DNA from: Spirochaetaceae bacterium
GTDB taxonomy: Bacteria; Spirochaetota; Spirochaetia; B11-G9
Reading direction: 5' to 3'
Assembly (NCBI GenBank): GCA_030633365.1
Contig: DAOVSY010000001.1
Coordinates: 1 to 30,112 of the forward strand
Length of the DNA: 30,112 bases
Part shown: one piece after another, positions 1 to 8,694 of the stretch
How positions within the stretch are numbered: the first letter of the stretch is position 1
Layout: each line of letters begins with the position of its first letter
Notes under the pieces: model-generated
What the model was told of the DNA's origin: nothing
Databases searched by the model: none
What the model saw: the letters and a program-made list of their open reading frames with translations, nothing else
Program-made: the position numbers and the translations under genes

Positions 1-510
1 ACTATTATTCTCTCTGGTGAGGTTGATAAAGATCTTGCAGAAAAAGTTGTAACACAGCTTCTCTTGTTGGAAGCGGCAGGAGATGAGCCTATAAAAATTT
101 TTATAGATTCACCTGGTGGTGATGTTGATGCAGGGTATGCCATTTTTGATATGATTCGTTTTGTAAAACCTGATGTGTATACAATTGGTATGGGCCTGGT
201 AGCAAGTGCTGGTGCACTTATATTACTTGCTGCTTCTAAAGAACACAGACTGGGATTTCCCAATTCCCATTATCTGATACATCAACCTTTAAGTGGTATC
301 CGGGGAGTTGCAACAGAAATAGAAATTCATGCTAAAGAACTTGAAAAACTTCGAATTAAATTGAATGGGCTAATAAGTGAAGAGACAGGCCAGGAAATTT
401 CTAAGGTGGAGAAAGATACAGATAGAGATTTCTGGATGAATGCAGAAGAATCTAATGAATATGGATTAATTTCTAAAATTATCAGCAAAAGAGAAGAGCT
501 GGAAGTTTAA
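1..510 (+). CDS. clpP: ATP-dependent Clp protease proteolytic subunit (5' end outside window)
   Basis: Serine peptidase of the ClpP family; with a Clp ATPase it degrades unfolded cytoplasmic proteins. The frame is open from base 1, so the N-terminus lies upstream; 169 codons are visible. The triad can be read: Ser in VASAG (visible residue 69), His in LIHQP (94) and Asp in DTDRD (143). The His-Asp spacing of 49 matches E. coli ClpP. The motifs DSPGG and GLISKI also fit. One oddity is that the nucleophile loop reads ASAG where most ClpPs have ASMG, so this may be a second, divergent ClpP paralogue. No Clp ATPase gene is in view and no clear terminator follows. The family is certain; the exact paralogue is not. 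Confidence 0.93.
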   Translation, partial: TIILSGEVDKDLAEKVVTQLLLLEAAGDEPIKIFIDSPGGDVDAGYAIFDMIRFVKPDVYTIGMGLVASAGALILLAASKEHRLGFPNSHYLIHQPLSGIRGVATEIEIHAKELEKLRIKLNGLISEETGQEISKVEKDTDRDFWMNAEESNEYGLISKIISKREELEV

Positions 511-567
511 TTTAAAAAATATTACTATTTTTGAAGTAGAATTACTGTTTGCCCTATATTGTATTAT

Positions 568-1650
568 ATGAGAAAAAAACAATTTTCAGGGCAGATGGTA
601 ATTTTATTTATTTTATCAATTTTTATTCTTCTAATAATATCCTGTACAAGGTGTGTTCTTCCTGGTTTCGATAATTTATCGAACAGCATAGTATTCATGT
701 CATATAATACTCAAAATATTTTTGATGATACTGATAATGGAACTGAGTATCCTGAATTTGATCCTTCCGGGGGTGAATGGGGTACTAGTGAGTATAATAC
801 CCGCTTATTCAATCTTTCAGAAATTATTCGCCGGTCTGTTGACCGAGGACCCGATCTTATTGCCCTACAGGAAATAGAAAATGAACGGGTAGCAGAAGAT
901 CTGGTAGAGGGCTACTTAAAAGGTCTGGGCTATAATTATATTATTGTAACAGATACTGAGGATTCGGCCATTCAATTAGGGTTTATCAGCCGTCTTGAAC
1001 TGAACAATATTAAAGTTCATCATATTCTAAGTAATGGGAAATTATTAGGCAGACCAATACTGGAAGTTTCTGTTACAGTTAAAGAAAATACAGTTTATGT
1101 TTTTAATAATCATTGGAAATCCAAGTTAGGTGGGGCTGAGGAAACAGAATCTGCCAGAATAGCTTCTGCAGCTTTGCTTAGTCGTCGGATTAATGACCTG
1201 TATTTGCTGGATCTCGGGGCAGAGGTTGTTGTTCTGGGTGATTTAAATGAAAACTGGGATGAATATCGTCGAAATAATGGAGAATATATTACAGCTTTAA
1301 TACCTAATAAGGACATCCCTGCCTTTGATATTTCCGGATCCATTGTTATTGCTGAAAACGAAAATGAATTATCACTGGTACAGGAACCTGATTTGATCTC
1401 GCTTTTGAGCCCCTGGTGTATATCCAGTGAAGAAAATGGTTCCTATGTTTATAATAATTCCTGGGAGACTATAGATCATGTTTTACTTAATTCTTCAATG
1501 TTTAACGGATCCGGATTTGAATATAAGAGTTTTACAGTTGTATCCGATGATTTTCTTTTAAATGCATGGGGAGATCCTCTGGCATGGAAAACAGAAACTG
1601 GTTATGGATACTCTGATCATCTTCCGGTTCTTTTGGTACTGGAAAAATAA
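568..1650 (+). CDS. Endonuclease/exonuclease/phosphatase (EEP) family lipoprotein
   Basis: Metal-dependent phosphoesterase of the EEP (DNase I-like) fold, probably exported and lipid-anchored. The ATG at 568 is preferred over an in-frame TTG at 559 because it gives MRKK followed by a hydrophobic stretch ending in IISC, a plausible lipobox. EEP signatures appear in order: SYNTQN, LQEIEN (metal Glu), HWKSK (catalytic His), GDLNEN (Asp/Asn) and the C-terminal SDHLP pair. About 360 residues is typical for secreted members. The substrate (nucleic acid, nucleotide or phospholipid) cannot be told from sequence. The gene ends 4 bases before the convergent rex stop. The ribosome-binding site is weak. 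Confidence 0.85.
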   Translation: MRKKQFSGQMVILFILSIFILLIISCTRCVLPGFDNLSNSIVFMSYNTQNIFDDTDNGTEYPEFDPSGGEWGTSEYNTRLFNLSEIIRRSVDRGPDLIALQEIENERVAEDLVEGYLKGLGYNYIIVTDTEDSAIQLGFISRLELNNIKVHHILSNGKLLGRPILEVSVTVKENTVYVFNNHWKSKLGGAEETESARIASAALLSRRINDLYLLDLGAEVVVLGDLNENWDEYRRNNGEYITALIPNKDIPAFDISGSIVIAENENELSLVQEPDLISLLSPWCISSEENGSYVYNNSWETIDHVLLNSSMFNGSGFEYKSFTVVSDDFLLNAWGDPLAWKTETGYGYSDHLPVLLVLEK

Positions 1651-1654
1651 GCCT

Positions 1655-2317
1655 CTATTTAGCTGAAGGCTCTCTTTCTTCTGTAAAATCTTTATCCTGG
1701 GTAGATACCTGATAGAAAAGGTGTTCCAGTTCCAGACCAATATTTACATTTTGTATAACACAAGGACAATCACAGTCATATTTTTGACACTTTAATTCTA
1801 CTGGTGCAAAATTTAAGACACCACGAATACCTGCAGAAACCATTTTATCAAGAACACTGGAGGCTTCATCTCCAGGAACAGCAATAATTCCAACTTTAAT
1901 ATCATTATCTTTGACATAATCATCAAATTTATCCATTCCAAATACTGGAATGGTTGTTGTATCATTTACATTCAGCGGATCCATATCAAAACCGGCAACC
2001 AGATGTATATCATCAGAAATAAAGCCAGGGTAATTCATCAATGATTGGCCAATTCTTCCACAACCTACAAGAACTACATTTTGAGGTACGTTTCGTCCAA
2101 GGATAATATCAAATTCCTCAACCAGCATATCAATGTTATATCCTCCCCTTTTATTACCGGAAAGGTGAAGAGTAGAAAAATCTTTTCTTACAAGGGCTGG
2201 AGTAACTCCAATTGCATCACCCAGATTATTTGAAAATACTCTTTCAAATCCAAGGGATTTTAATTTATGAATTAACCGCTTATACTTTGTTAGTCTGAGA
2301 ATAAATTCTTTATTCAT
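1655..2317 (-). CDS. rex: Redox-sensing transcriptional repressor Rex
   Basis: Rex binds NADH or NAD+ and represses fermentative and hydrogenase-type genes when the NADH/NAD+ ratio is low. Residues ~5-75 form the winged helix with the family signature VRKDFS and the following GGYN turn. Residues ~80-200 are a Rossmann domain starting VLVGCGRIG. The length of 220 is normal. It is divergent from the NuoE/NuoF-like pair at 2597, a classic Rex target class. A notable oddity is a cysteine cluster (C177, C182, C184, C186) between the motifs NFAPVEL and IQNVNI, where family members usually have a short loop without cysteines. C86 lies in the nucleotide-binding loop. No strong Shine-Dalgarno sequence is visible. 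Confidence 0.92.
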   Translation of the reverse strand: MNKEFILRLTKYKRLIHKLKSLGFERVFSNNLGDAIGVTPALVRKDFSTLHLSGNKRGGYNIDMLVEEFDIILGRNVPQNVVLVGCGRIGQSLMNYPGFISDDIHLVAGFDMDPLNVNDTTTIPVFGMDKFDDYVKDNDIKVGIIAVPGDEASSVLDKMVSAGIRGVLNFAPVELKCQKYDCDCPCVIQNVNIGLELEHLFYQVSTQDKDFTEEREPSAK

Positions 2318-2516
2318 TTTCTACACTCGCTAAATTTAAATTTGAATATAATATTCTTAAAGTATCATTATATTGGTTTATTTAATATATGTAAACACAA
2401 TTATTGCTTGTTTTAAAATAAATAATTTGTTTATTAGATCTTTTTGTAAATATAAAGCATATAGTAGTAATAGCATTGAGAATTGTACAATAAATAATTA
2501 TGTTTGTTTATCGAAA

Positions 2517-2546
2517 TTGAGAGTTTAACTTATTTGCTATTAGATT
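2517..2546 (+). promoter_or_regulatory. Candidate promoter for the NuoE/NuoF-like operon
   Basis: TTGAGA at 2517-2522 is followed after 18 bases by TAGATT at 2541-2546, a moderate sigma-70 match. The whole 279-base divergent gap (2318-2596) is very AT-rich and holds no other gene-like signal. It should also contain the rex promoter and a Rex operator. The best Rex-like pattern I can find is 2408-2425 (TTGTTTT, 4-base spacer, TAAATAA), which is only partly symmetrical. The short palindrome ATTGTACAAT at 2481-2490 is too short for a canonical Rex site. Confidence 0.35.
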
Positions 2547-2596
2547 GTATTTAAGTTAAAATTGCAAGGATTAAACGTACTGTTACTGGAGGTTTC

Positions 2597-3082
2597 ATGT
2601 CTGTTACTAGTGTGGAAGAGGTAATATTTTCTGATGAGCTAAATTCTTTTATTAGCGATTGGAAAAATCAACCTGGAAATCTAATAATGATCCTGCATAG
2701 AGTTCAGGAAGAATTTTCTTATATCCCTAGAGCTGCTGCAAAAAAAATATCTGAAATGCTGAATGTCCCAATGTCGAAAATATATGGTGTAATAACATTT
2801 TACCATTATTTTAAGCTTGAAAAACCAGGGAAGCATAATATCCAGGTATGTATGGGTACTGCATGTTACCTAAAAGGTGGAGAAGATCTTATAGATGAAC
2901 TTGAAAATATTCTTGGTATTGGAGTGAACCAGGTAACGGACGATGGAAAGTTTTCTATTGAAGCAGTTCGTTGTGTTGGATGTTGCGGTTTGGCCCCTGT
3001 TGTTGTCATTGGGGGTAAGGTCTTTGGTAAACTTAATAAAAAGAAACTTCCTGAAGTTCTCGCGAATTTCGAGGACGAGTAG
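2597..3082 (+). CDS. nuoE: NuoE/HydC-like [2Fe-2S] subunit of an NADH-dependent oxidoreductase
   Basis: Thioredoxin-fold [2Fe-2S] subunit that passes electrons to or from the NADH/FMN subunit encoded next. The N-terminal three-helix region is followed by the ligand pattern C-x4-C (CMGTAC) and C-x3-C (CVGCC), all four cysteines present. The length of 161 fits NuoE and HydC of soluble hydrogenase/NADH complexes. The start is set by GGAGG nine bases upstream. The stop codon lies 14 bases before the ATG of the next gene, so the two are co-transcribed. It is probably Rex-regulated, given the divergent rex gene. The complex's terminal acceptor is not encoded nearby. Confidence 0.9.
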   Translation: MSVTSVEEVIFSDELNSFISDWKNQPGNLIMILHRVQEEFSYIPRAAAKKISEMLNVPMSKIYGVITFYHYFKLEKPGKHNIQVCMGTACYLKGGEDLIDELENILGIGVNQVTDDGKFSIEAVRCVGCCGLAPVVVIGGKVFGKLNKKKLPEVLANFEDE

Positions 3083-3096
3083 TGGAGGTTATAAAT

Positions 3097-4962
3097 ATGT
3101 CGAAATTAAACAGGAATGAACTAAAAGCCTTGAGGGAAGAGAAAAGAAGAGAATTTTCTTCCAAAGCAAGAGATAGTAATACAAAAATAATTATTGGTGT
3201 AGGAACTTGTGGTGTAGCTGCAGGAGCAAGAGAAACAGAAAGTGCTTTTATAGATGAACTTAAAATACAGAATATATCAAATACTACTGTTATTTCTGAA
3301 ACAGGTTGTATGGGGCTTTGTCATGTTGAACCGACTATTGAAGTTTTCGTCCATGGTATGCCGTCTGTTATTTATGGAAATGTAGATGAAAAAGTTGCCA
3401 GGGAAATAGTAAAAACTCATATTCTGGATAAAACTGTTGTTACAGCTAATGTTTTTGACAAACCTGCAGCAGATATAGTTAATGAAAATGAAAATACTTC
3501 TGATTATAAACAATATCGAATTGTTTTAAGAAACTGTGGAATAATAGATCCCGAAAAAATTAATGAGTATATAGCCAGGGATGGATATATGGCTCTTGAA
3601 AAAGCAGTTTTTGAGATGACTGGTGATGATATTATAAATGAAATGAAAATTTCCGAACTTCGCGGCCGGGGTGGGGCTGGTTTTCCTACATGGATGAAGT
3701 GGAATTTTACAAAACAGGTTGATGCAGAATCCAAATATATAGTTTGTAATGCCGATGAGGGTGATCCTGGAGCATATATGGATCGTAGTACTCTTGAAGG
3801 AGATCCTCATTCAATTCTGGAAGCAATGACTATAGCCGGTTACAGCATAAACTCAAATAAAGGATATATATATATTCGTGCAGAATACCCTCTGGCAATT
3901 GAAAGATTAAAAATAGCTATGAAGCAATCCAGAGAATTGGGACTACTGGGTGATAATATTCTGGGAAGTGATTTTAATTTTGATATTGAGATTAGATTAG
4001 GAGCCGGAGCATTTGTGTGTGGAGAGGAAACAGCCCTCCTGGAATCTATTGAAGGAGAAAGAGGGATGCCTAATCCCCGACCTCCATTTCCTGCAGTTAA
4101 GGGTGTTTGGGGTGAACCTACAATTATTAATAATGTTGAAACCTGGGCAAGTGTTCCTGTTATTATTAACAAAGGTGGAGAATGGTTTTCCTCTATTGGT
4201 ACAGAAGATACCAGAGGTACAAAAGTTTTTGCATTAACTGGTAAAGTTCAGAATTCCGGACTGGTGGAAGTTCCCATGGGAACTACCCTTAGAGAAATTA
4301 TCTATGATATTGGCGGTGGTATTCCCAATGGGAAAGAATTTAAAGCTGTTCAGACAGGTGGACCTTCGGGTGGTGTAATTACAAAAGAATATCTTGATAC
4401 TCCAATCGATTATAAAAGTCTGCAGGAACTTGGATCAATTATGGGTTCCGGGGGAATGATTATTCTGGATGAAGATGATTGTATGGTGGACGTCTCCAAA
4501 TTTTACCTGGGATTTACTATTGATGAGTCCTGTGGAAAGTGCCCTCCCTGCCGTGTTGGAGGAAGGGCTCTTCATAATATTCTTGAGAAGATTACCAGGG
4601 GTGAAGGGGTTATTGAGGATCTTGATAGGCTTAAAGCAATTGGAGCTACTATGCAGGAGGCTTCTCTTTGCGGTTTGGGACAGACATCTCCTAACCCAAT
4701 TTTATCCACCCTTAAATATTTTGAAGAGGAATATATTGAACATATAAGTGATAAAAAATGTAGAGCAAAAAAATGTAAAGCATTAATTACATTTGAAGTA
4801 ATACCGGATGCATGTACAGGTTGTACTTTATGTGCCCGTAAATGTCCGGTTAATACCATTTCCGGTGCACGCAAAGAGGTTCATTTTATCAATCAGGATG
4901 CCTGTATAAAGTGCGGTGAATGTTTTGATGTCTGTAACTTCGATGCAATCCTGATTAAATAA
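3097..4962 (+). CDS. nuoF: NuoF/HydB-like NADH:acceptor oxidoreductase flavoprotein with extra ferredoxin domain
   Basis: NAD(H)- and FMN-binding iron-sulfur subunit. The ATG at 3097 is chosen because GGAGG (3084-3088) sits 8 bases before it; an upstream GTG at 3082 overlaps the previous stop codon. Domains in order are: an N-terminal thioredoxin-like [2Fe-2S] domain (VGTCG, GCMGLCH); a NuoF core with RGRGGAGFP, NADEGDPGAYMDR and GAGAFVCGEE (NADH and FMN loops); the [4Fe-4S] motif CGKCPPCR with a distal Cys in SLCGLG; and a C-terminal two-cluster ferredoxin (CTGCTLCARKC and CIKCGECFDVC). This is the HydB/HndC architecture of bifurcating hydrogenases rather than complex I NuoF. No hydA follows; the next gene is a PhoH ATPase. 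Confidence 0.93.
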   Translation: MSKLNRNELKALREEKRREFSSKARDSNTKIIIGVGTCGVAAGARETESAFIDELKIQNISNTTVISETGCMGLCHVEPTIEVFVHGMPSVIYGNVDEKVAREIVKTHILDKTVVTANVFDKPAADIVNENENTSDYKQYRIVLRNCGIIDPEKINEYIARDGYMALEKAVFEMTGDDIINEMKISELRGRGGAGFPTWMKWNFTKQVDAESKYIVCNADEGDPGAYMDRSTLEGDPHSILEAMTIAGYSINSNKGYIYIRAEYPLAIERLKIAMKQSRELGLLGDNILGSDFNFDIEIRLGAGAFVCGEETALLESIEGERGMPNPRPPFPAVKGVWGEPTIINNVETWASVPVIINKGGEWFSSIGTEDTRGTKVFALTGKVQNSGLVEVPMGTTLREIIYDIGGGIPNGKEFKAVQTGGPSGGVITKEYLDTPIDYKSLQELGSIMGSGGMIILDEDDCMVDVSKFYLGFTIDESCGKCPPCRVGGRALHNILEKITRGEGVIEDLDRLKAIGATMQEASLCGLGQTSPNPILSTLKYFEEEYIEHISDKKCRAKKCKALITFEVIPDACTGCTLCARKCPVNTISGARKEVHFINQDACIKCGECFDVCNFDAILIK

Positions 4963-4965
4963 CAT

Positions 4966-4994
4966 GTAGGGGTACCCCTTGCGGGTACCCCTAC
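4966..4994 (+). repeat. Intergenic palindrome, GTAG-type, copy 1
   Basis: A perfect 12-base inverted repeat, GTAGGGGTACCC at 4966-4977 and its complement at 4983-4994, with a 5-base loop. No T-run follows, so it is not a classical intrinsic terminator, though it could block RNA decay or mark the operon end. Its ends match the palindromes at 14624-14653 and 28917-28948 while its stem core differs. Confidence 0.85.
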
Positions 4995-5014
4995 TTATAT
5001 AAAAGGGGATCAGT

Positions 5015-6325
5015 ATGAGTGAAAATGGATCAATAAAAACATTTGTTATAGACACCAATGTTTTTATTCATAAAGCAGATGCTATCCTTTCCTTCAGGGA
5101 TAATGAAGTAGTTATTCCCCTGGGTGTTCTTGAAGAACTTGATACTCTAAAAACCTATAGTGATGAACGTGGCAGAAATGCCAGGCATGCAATAAGGTTT
5201 ATTGATTCTATAGCAAAGCATGGTGATCTTCAAAAAGGAATCAAAATGGAGAATGGTTCCATTCTTCGTGTAGCAGTTTCTTTTAATAAAAAAGATATAT
5301 CCAGTGATCTTAACAGAACCAAAGTTGATAATCATATAATTCAGACAGCTGTTGATCTTCAGAAAGATGGGAAAAAGGTCTTTTTTGTTTCTAAAGATAT
5401 AAATGCCCGTGTAAAAGCCCAGTCTCTTGGACTGAAAGCAGTAGATTATGAAAAACAAAAAGTAAATATTAATGACCTATACACTGGTTTTAGAGAAATT
5501 GATGTTACAGAAGAGACTCTTATCTCTCTTACAACAGTGGGGACTATTCCCTGGAATGAGAAATTGGCCGCCAATGAGTTTTTAGTTCTTAATGATAAAA
5601 GTCAGGAAGAACCTGTTCTGGCAAGATATGATGAATCAACAGGGCAGCTTAATTTTGTAGATAAATTGCACGAATCTGTAAGTGGAATAAAACCTCTTAA
5701 TATCGAGCAAAGAATGGCTCTTGATCTTCTTCTGGATGATTCTATTCATATTGTTACCCTTGTTGGTAAAGCCGGAACCGGAAAAACACTTCTTGCCATT
5801 GCTGCAGGGTTATATCGAATTTTCAAGGACAACCACTTTAATAAGGTATTAATCTCCCGGCCTGTTATTCCTTTTGGAAAAGATATTGGATATCTTCCGG
5901 GATCAAAAGAGGAAAAACTCAGCCACTGGATGCAGCCTTTACATGACAATATGGAATTTATAATGAGATCCCATAAATTTACTAATTTTAAGACTACTGA
6001 ATCTCTCCTGCAAAGTTCCAAAATTGAAGTAGAAGCTCTTACATATATCCGGGGAAGATCCCTTCCTAATCAGTATATAATTATAGATGAAGCTCAAAAC
6101 CTTTCACCTCATGAAATTAAAACAGTTGTAAGCCGGGCAGGAGAAGGTTCAAAAGTTATATTAACTGGTGATCCTTATCAAATAGACAGTCCCTATCTTG
6201 ATTCCAACTCTAATGGCCTCACATATCTGGTAGAAGCCTTTAAAGGTCAGGAAATTTTTGGCCATGTTCTTCTGGAAAAATCAGAACGAAGTAAGCTTGC
6301 AGAACTGGCGGCAGAATTATTGTAA
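5015..6325 (+). CDS. PIN-PhoH family ATPase/ribonuclease
   Basis: PhoH2-type protein: an N-terminal PIN nuclease fused to a PhoH helicase-like ATPase, a family linked to RNA processing or toxin-antitoxin-like RNA cleavage. PIN residues include D13 in VIDTN, a conserved acidic EELD and the distal VSKDINAR. The PhoH half has Walker A GKAGTGKT at G251-T258 and Walker B IIIDEAQN around D358. The C-terminus carries the GDPYQID and SERSKLAELA motifs typical of PhoH. The length of 436 is normal for the fused form. The start is supported by AAGGGG 7 bases upstream. A palindrome separates it from the NuoF-like gene, so it is probably a separate unit. Confidence 0.92.
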   Translation: MSENGSIKTFVIDTNVFIHKADAILSFRDNEVVIPLGVLEELDTLKTYSDERGRNARHAIRFIDSIAKHGDLQKGIKMENGSILRVAVSFNKKDISSDLNRTKVDNHIIQTAVDLQKDGKKVFFVSKDINARVKAQSLGLKAVDYEKQKVNINDLYTGFREIDVTEETLISLTTVGTIPWNEKLAANEFLVLNDKSQEEPVLARYDESTGQLNFVDKLHESVSGIKPLNIEQRMALDLLLDDSIHIVTLVGKAGTGKTLLAIAAGLYRIFKDNHFNKVLISRPVIPFGKDIGYLPGSKEEKLSHWMQPLHDNMEFIMRSHKFTNFKTTESLLQSSKIEVEALTYIRGRSLPNQYIIIDEAQNLSPHEIKTVVSRAGEGSKVILTGDPYQIDSPYLDSNSNGLTYLVEAFKGQEIFGHVLLEKSERSKLAELAAELL

Positions 6326-6378
6326 AAAACCAAACTTTTTGTGAACTTCAGATGTAAAACTGCCGATAACCATAAGGT

Positions 6379-8652
6379 ATGAAAAGATGGATTGTGATAA
6401 TATTTTGTTTAAGTGTGTTTCATCTCTATGGAGATGTTTCATTTGGGGGTCTCCACCTGTCCGAATCTGACCAGCTTCTGTTTTCTGCAGATGCAACAGG
6501 TCCTGTCTATGGGGATTATCGAACAATGTTCCAGGCGGACCTTACGGTCCAGAGTATGCAGCAGCTGACTTTTTTTCCTGAAAGGGTTGTTCTACTGGAA
6601 GATGGTACAAAATTTCAGATTGAAAACAGGTTTGGAATTTTTCGAACAGACGAAAATTTTCAAAATCTTCATTCTGTTAAGGAATTTCCTGCCTTTGAGA
6701 ATGGAGAGGAGATACAGAATGGAAAAATCTCCAATGTTGAAGCTTCCCCGGACGGACAATATCTTCTTTATTACAGACCCGTTAGTTATTCTTATGCAGA
6801 TTTAGTTCTGTTTAGTGTAAAAGATCAGAAAGAAATAACAATATCTACAGAAAATGAATTTTCTCTGGATAATATGGTTGCCAGATGGTCACCGGATTCT
6901 GAATATTTTATCTATTCAAACAAAGGTGCTTTATACTATTTTTCTATTGATCAGTTTGAAAATTCCAGAGTTATTGCAGAAGAATTCAGATCTATTGGTG
7001 ATGGTGGGATTGCCAGTGTTAAATGGTCATCACGAAATGATTTGTATTATATTCATCAGTACAGAGTCTATAAAATAAATTCTGCTGAATTTTTTACCCA
7101 GTCAATTTATAGTGGTTTATTTGGAATAGGGACCATGATAGGAAAGGTTCCTTTTACATTTGATCGGAACTTTGATAGTTTTGATATATCTCCGGATGGA
7201 CAAAAGATCCTTCTTAACCGGGGGGGGAGAAATCTTTTTCTCTATTTCCTTAAAACTGATAATTATCGTTCTACAGGAGATATAAAGTCTCTTCCATATC
7301 TGTTTCTGCCAAGAAATACAAATATTAAGCGTGTAATTTGGTCTGGCAATGATCTTATTACTATTCTGGCCAGTAGTGTTATAAATGGCGGTTTTGAATC
7401 TTCAATTTTTCGTATAGATCTTATATCCCAGGAAGAATCTTTAACTTTTATTCAAATGGATGAAACAGATGTAGAAGATATTGTCCTTACAGAGGATGAA
7501 CGAAATATTGCATTATTGAGAAAGGATGGAGTAGAATTGAAAAATTATACTTCCTGGACTTCTTTGGGCAAGATCGAACATCCTCGACCATATCACATTA
7601 TGTGGAAGAACAATGAAGAAATACTAATTTCCGGATCAGCTTATTCTGAACTTGTAAATACAGTATCCGGAGAATCCAAAATAATAACTTTATCCCAACC
7701 AGGTGAGTATGGATATGGACCGAATGGGTACATTTACACCTCATTTCCGGAAAAAACATATCAATTAAATGAAAATGAAGACTGGATAAGTGTTGAAAAA
7801 AAGATAAACTTAATAAGCCCGTCAGTATCATCTTTAAATAAGAGAGTTTATCTGGAACAGAGTTCAACGGGCAGTTATGAAAATATAATAATGGTAAGAG
7901 ATATTAAAGGATTTGGTACAAAATCACTCTTTGCATTTCCCAAAAAGCAGTATGAACCATTTCCTGAAGTGGAAGATCCGTGGGATCTTCAAAATTTTAC
8001 TCATGGTTCGAGAATAAGAAGGAGAGAGGTTTCTCTTGTTTTTAATGCAGTTGATTCTGTGGAGGGCCTTACAGAAATACTAAATATACTTGCAGAGTAT
8101 AATCTTCGTACTACATTCTTTCTAAATGGTGAGTTTATGCGTCGCAACCCGGAAGCAGTAAAAGAACTTAGTCTTTCGGGGCATGAAATTGGGTCTATGT
8201 TCTATATTTATTTTAATATGACAGATGCAAAGTTTAAAATTGATGAAGAATTTATAAAAAGAGGCCTTGCAAGGAATGAAGATGATTATTTCCTATTGAC
8301 AGGAAAAGAGTTATCGTTATTATGGCATTCACCTTATTATTTTGTTAACAGTAAAATTATCGAAGCATCAGCATCTATGGATTATGCCTATATTGGGCGT
8401 GATGTTGATCCAATGGATTGGGTTCCATCATCTGATTGTACAACTGATTCCATGTATTTTTCTACAATGGATATTATTGAGAATATAATGTCAGATAAAA
8501 AGCAGGGGTCTATAATACCTATACGTATTGGTCAGTCAGTAAGTGGAAGAGATGATTATTTATTTCAAAATCTTGATTTGTTGATAAATGGTTTACTCTC
8601 CCAGGGTTATGACATTGTACCGGTAACAACCTTAAGAGAACATGTTCAATAA
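6379..8652 (+). CDS. Exported protein with beta-propeller-like N-terminus and degenerate NodB (polysaccharide deacetylase) domain
   Basis: A large envelope protein of 757 residues. It starts with a Sec-type signal peptide (MKRW then a hydrophobic run to about residue 18). Residues ~100-450 contain repeated SPDGQ/SPDSE strands like those of TolB/WD40 propellers. Residues ~550-750 resemble a NodB fold: TTFFLNGEFMRRNP, GHEIGS and a late SPYYF segment. The catalytic positions look lost: the usual TFDDG is FNAVD, no H-x3-H follows GHEIG, and the RPPYG motif is WHSPYYF. It is therefore probably a carbohydrate-binding or structural pseudoenzyme. It follows PhoH by 53 bases and precedes fliS by 42. 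AAGG is the only ribosome-binding signal. Confidence 0.7.
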   Translation: MKRWIVIIFCLSVFHLYGDVSFGGLHLSESDQLLFSADATGPVYGDYRTMFQADLTVQSMQQLTFFPERVVLLEDGTKFQIENRFGIFRTDENFQNLHSVKEFPAFENGEEIQNGKISNVEASPDGQYLLYYRPVSYSYADLVLFSVKDQKEITISTENEFSLDNMVARWSPDSEYFIYSNKGALYYFSIDQFENSRVIAEEFRSIGDGGIASVKWSSRNDLYYIHQYRVYKINSAEFFTQSIYSGLFGIGTMIGKVPFTFDRNFDSFDISPDGQKILLNRGGRNLFLYFLKTDNYRSTGDIKSLPYLFLPRNTNIKRVIWSGNDLITILASSVINGGFESSIFRIDLISQEESLTFIQMDETDVEDIVLTEDERNIALLRKDGVELKNYTSWTSLGKIEHPRPYHIMWKNNEEILISGSAYSELVNTVSGESKIITLSQPGEYGYGPNGYIYTSFPEKTYQLNENEDWISVEKKINLISPSVSSLNKRVYLEQSSTGSYENIIMVRDIKGFGTKSLFAFPKKQYEPFPEVEDPWDLQNFTHGSRIRRREVSLVFNAVDSVEGLTEILNILAEYNLRTTFFLNGEFMRRNPEAVKELSLSGHEIGSMFYIYFNMTDAKFKIDEEFIKRGLARNEDDYFLLTGKELSLLWHSPYYFVNSKIIEASASMDYAYIGRDVDPMDWVPSSDCTTDSMYFSTMDIIENIMSDKKQGSIIPIRIGQSVSGRDDYLFQNLDLLINGLLSQGYDIVPVTTLREHVQ

Positions 8653-8694
8653 GGTTATTTTTATATTTGAATTAACTTCAGTGGAGGAATTAGA

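Noticed and set aside
4013..4237. Small frames overlapping the NuoF-like gene, several on both strands up to 4874
   Set aside because: They overlap a conserved gene in other frames and have no motif or ribosome-binding support.
4966..4994. An intrinsic transcription terminator after the NuoF-like gene
   Set aside because: The stem is strong but no T-run follows on either strand, and matching palindromes occur elsewhere in the window; called a repeat instead.
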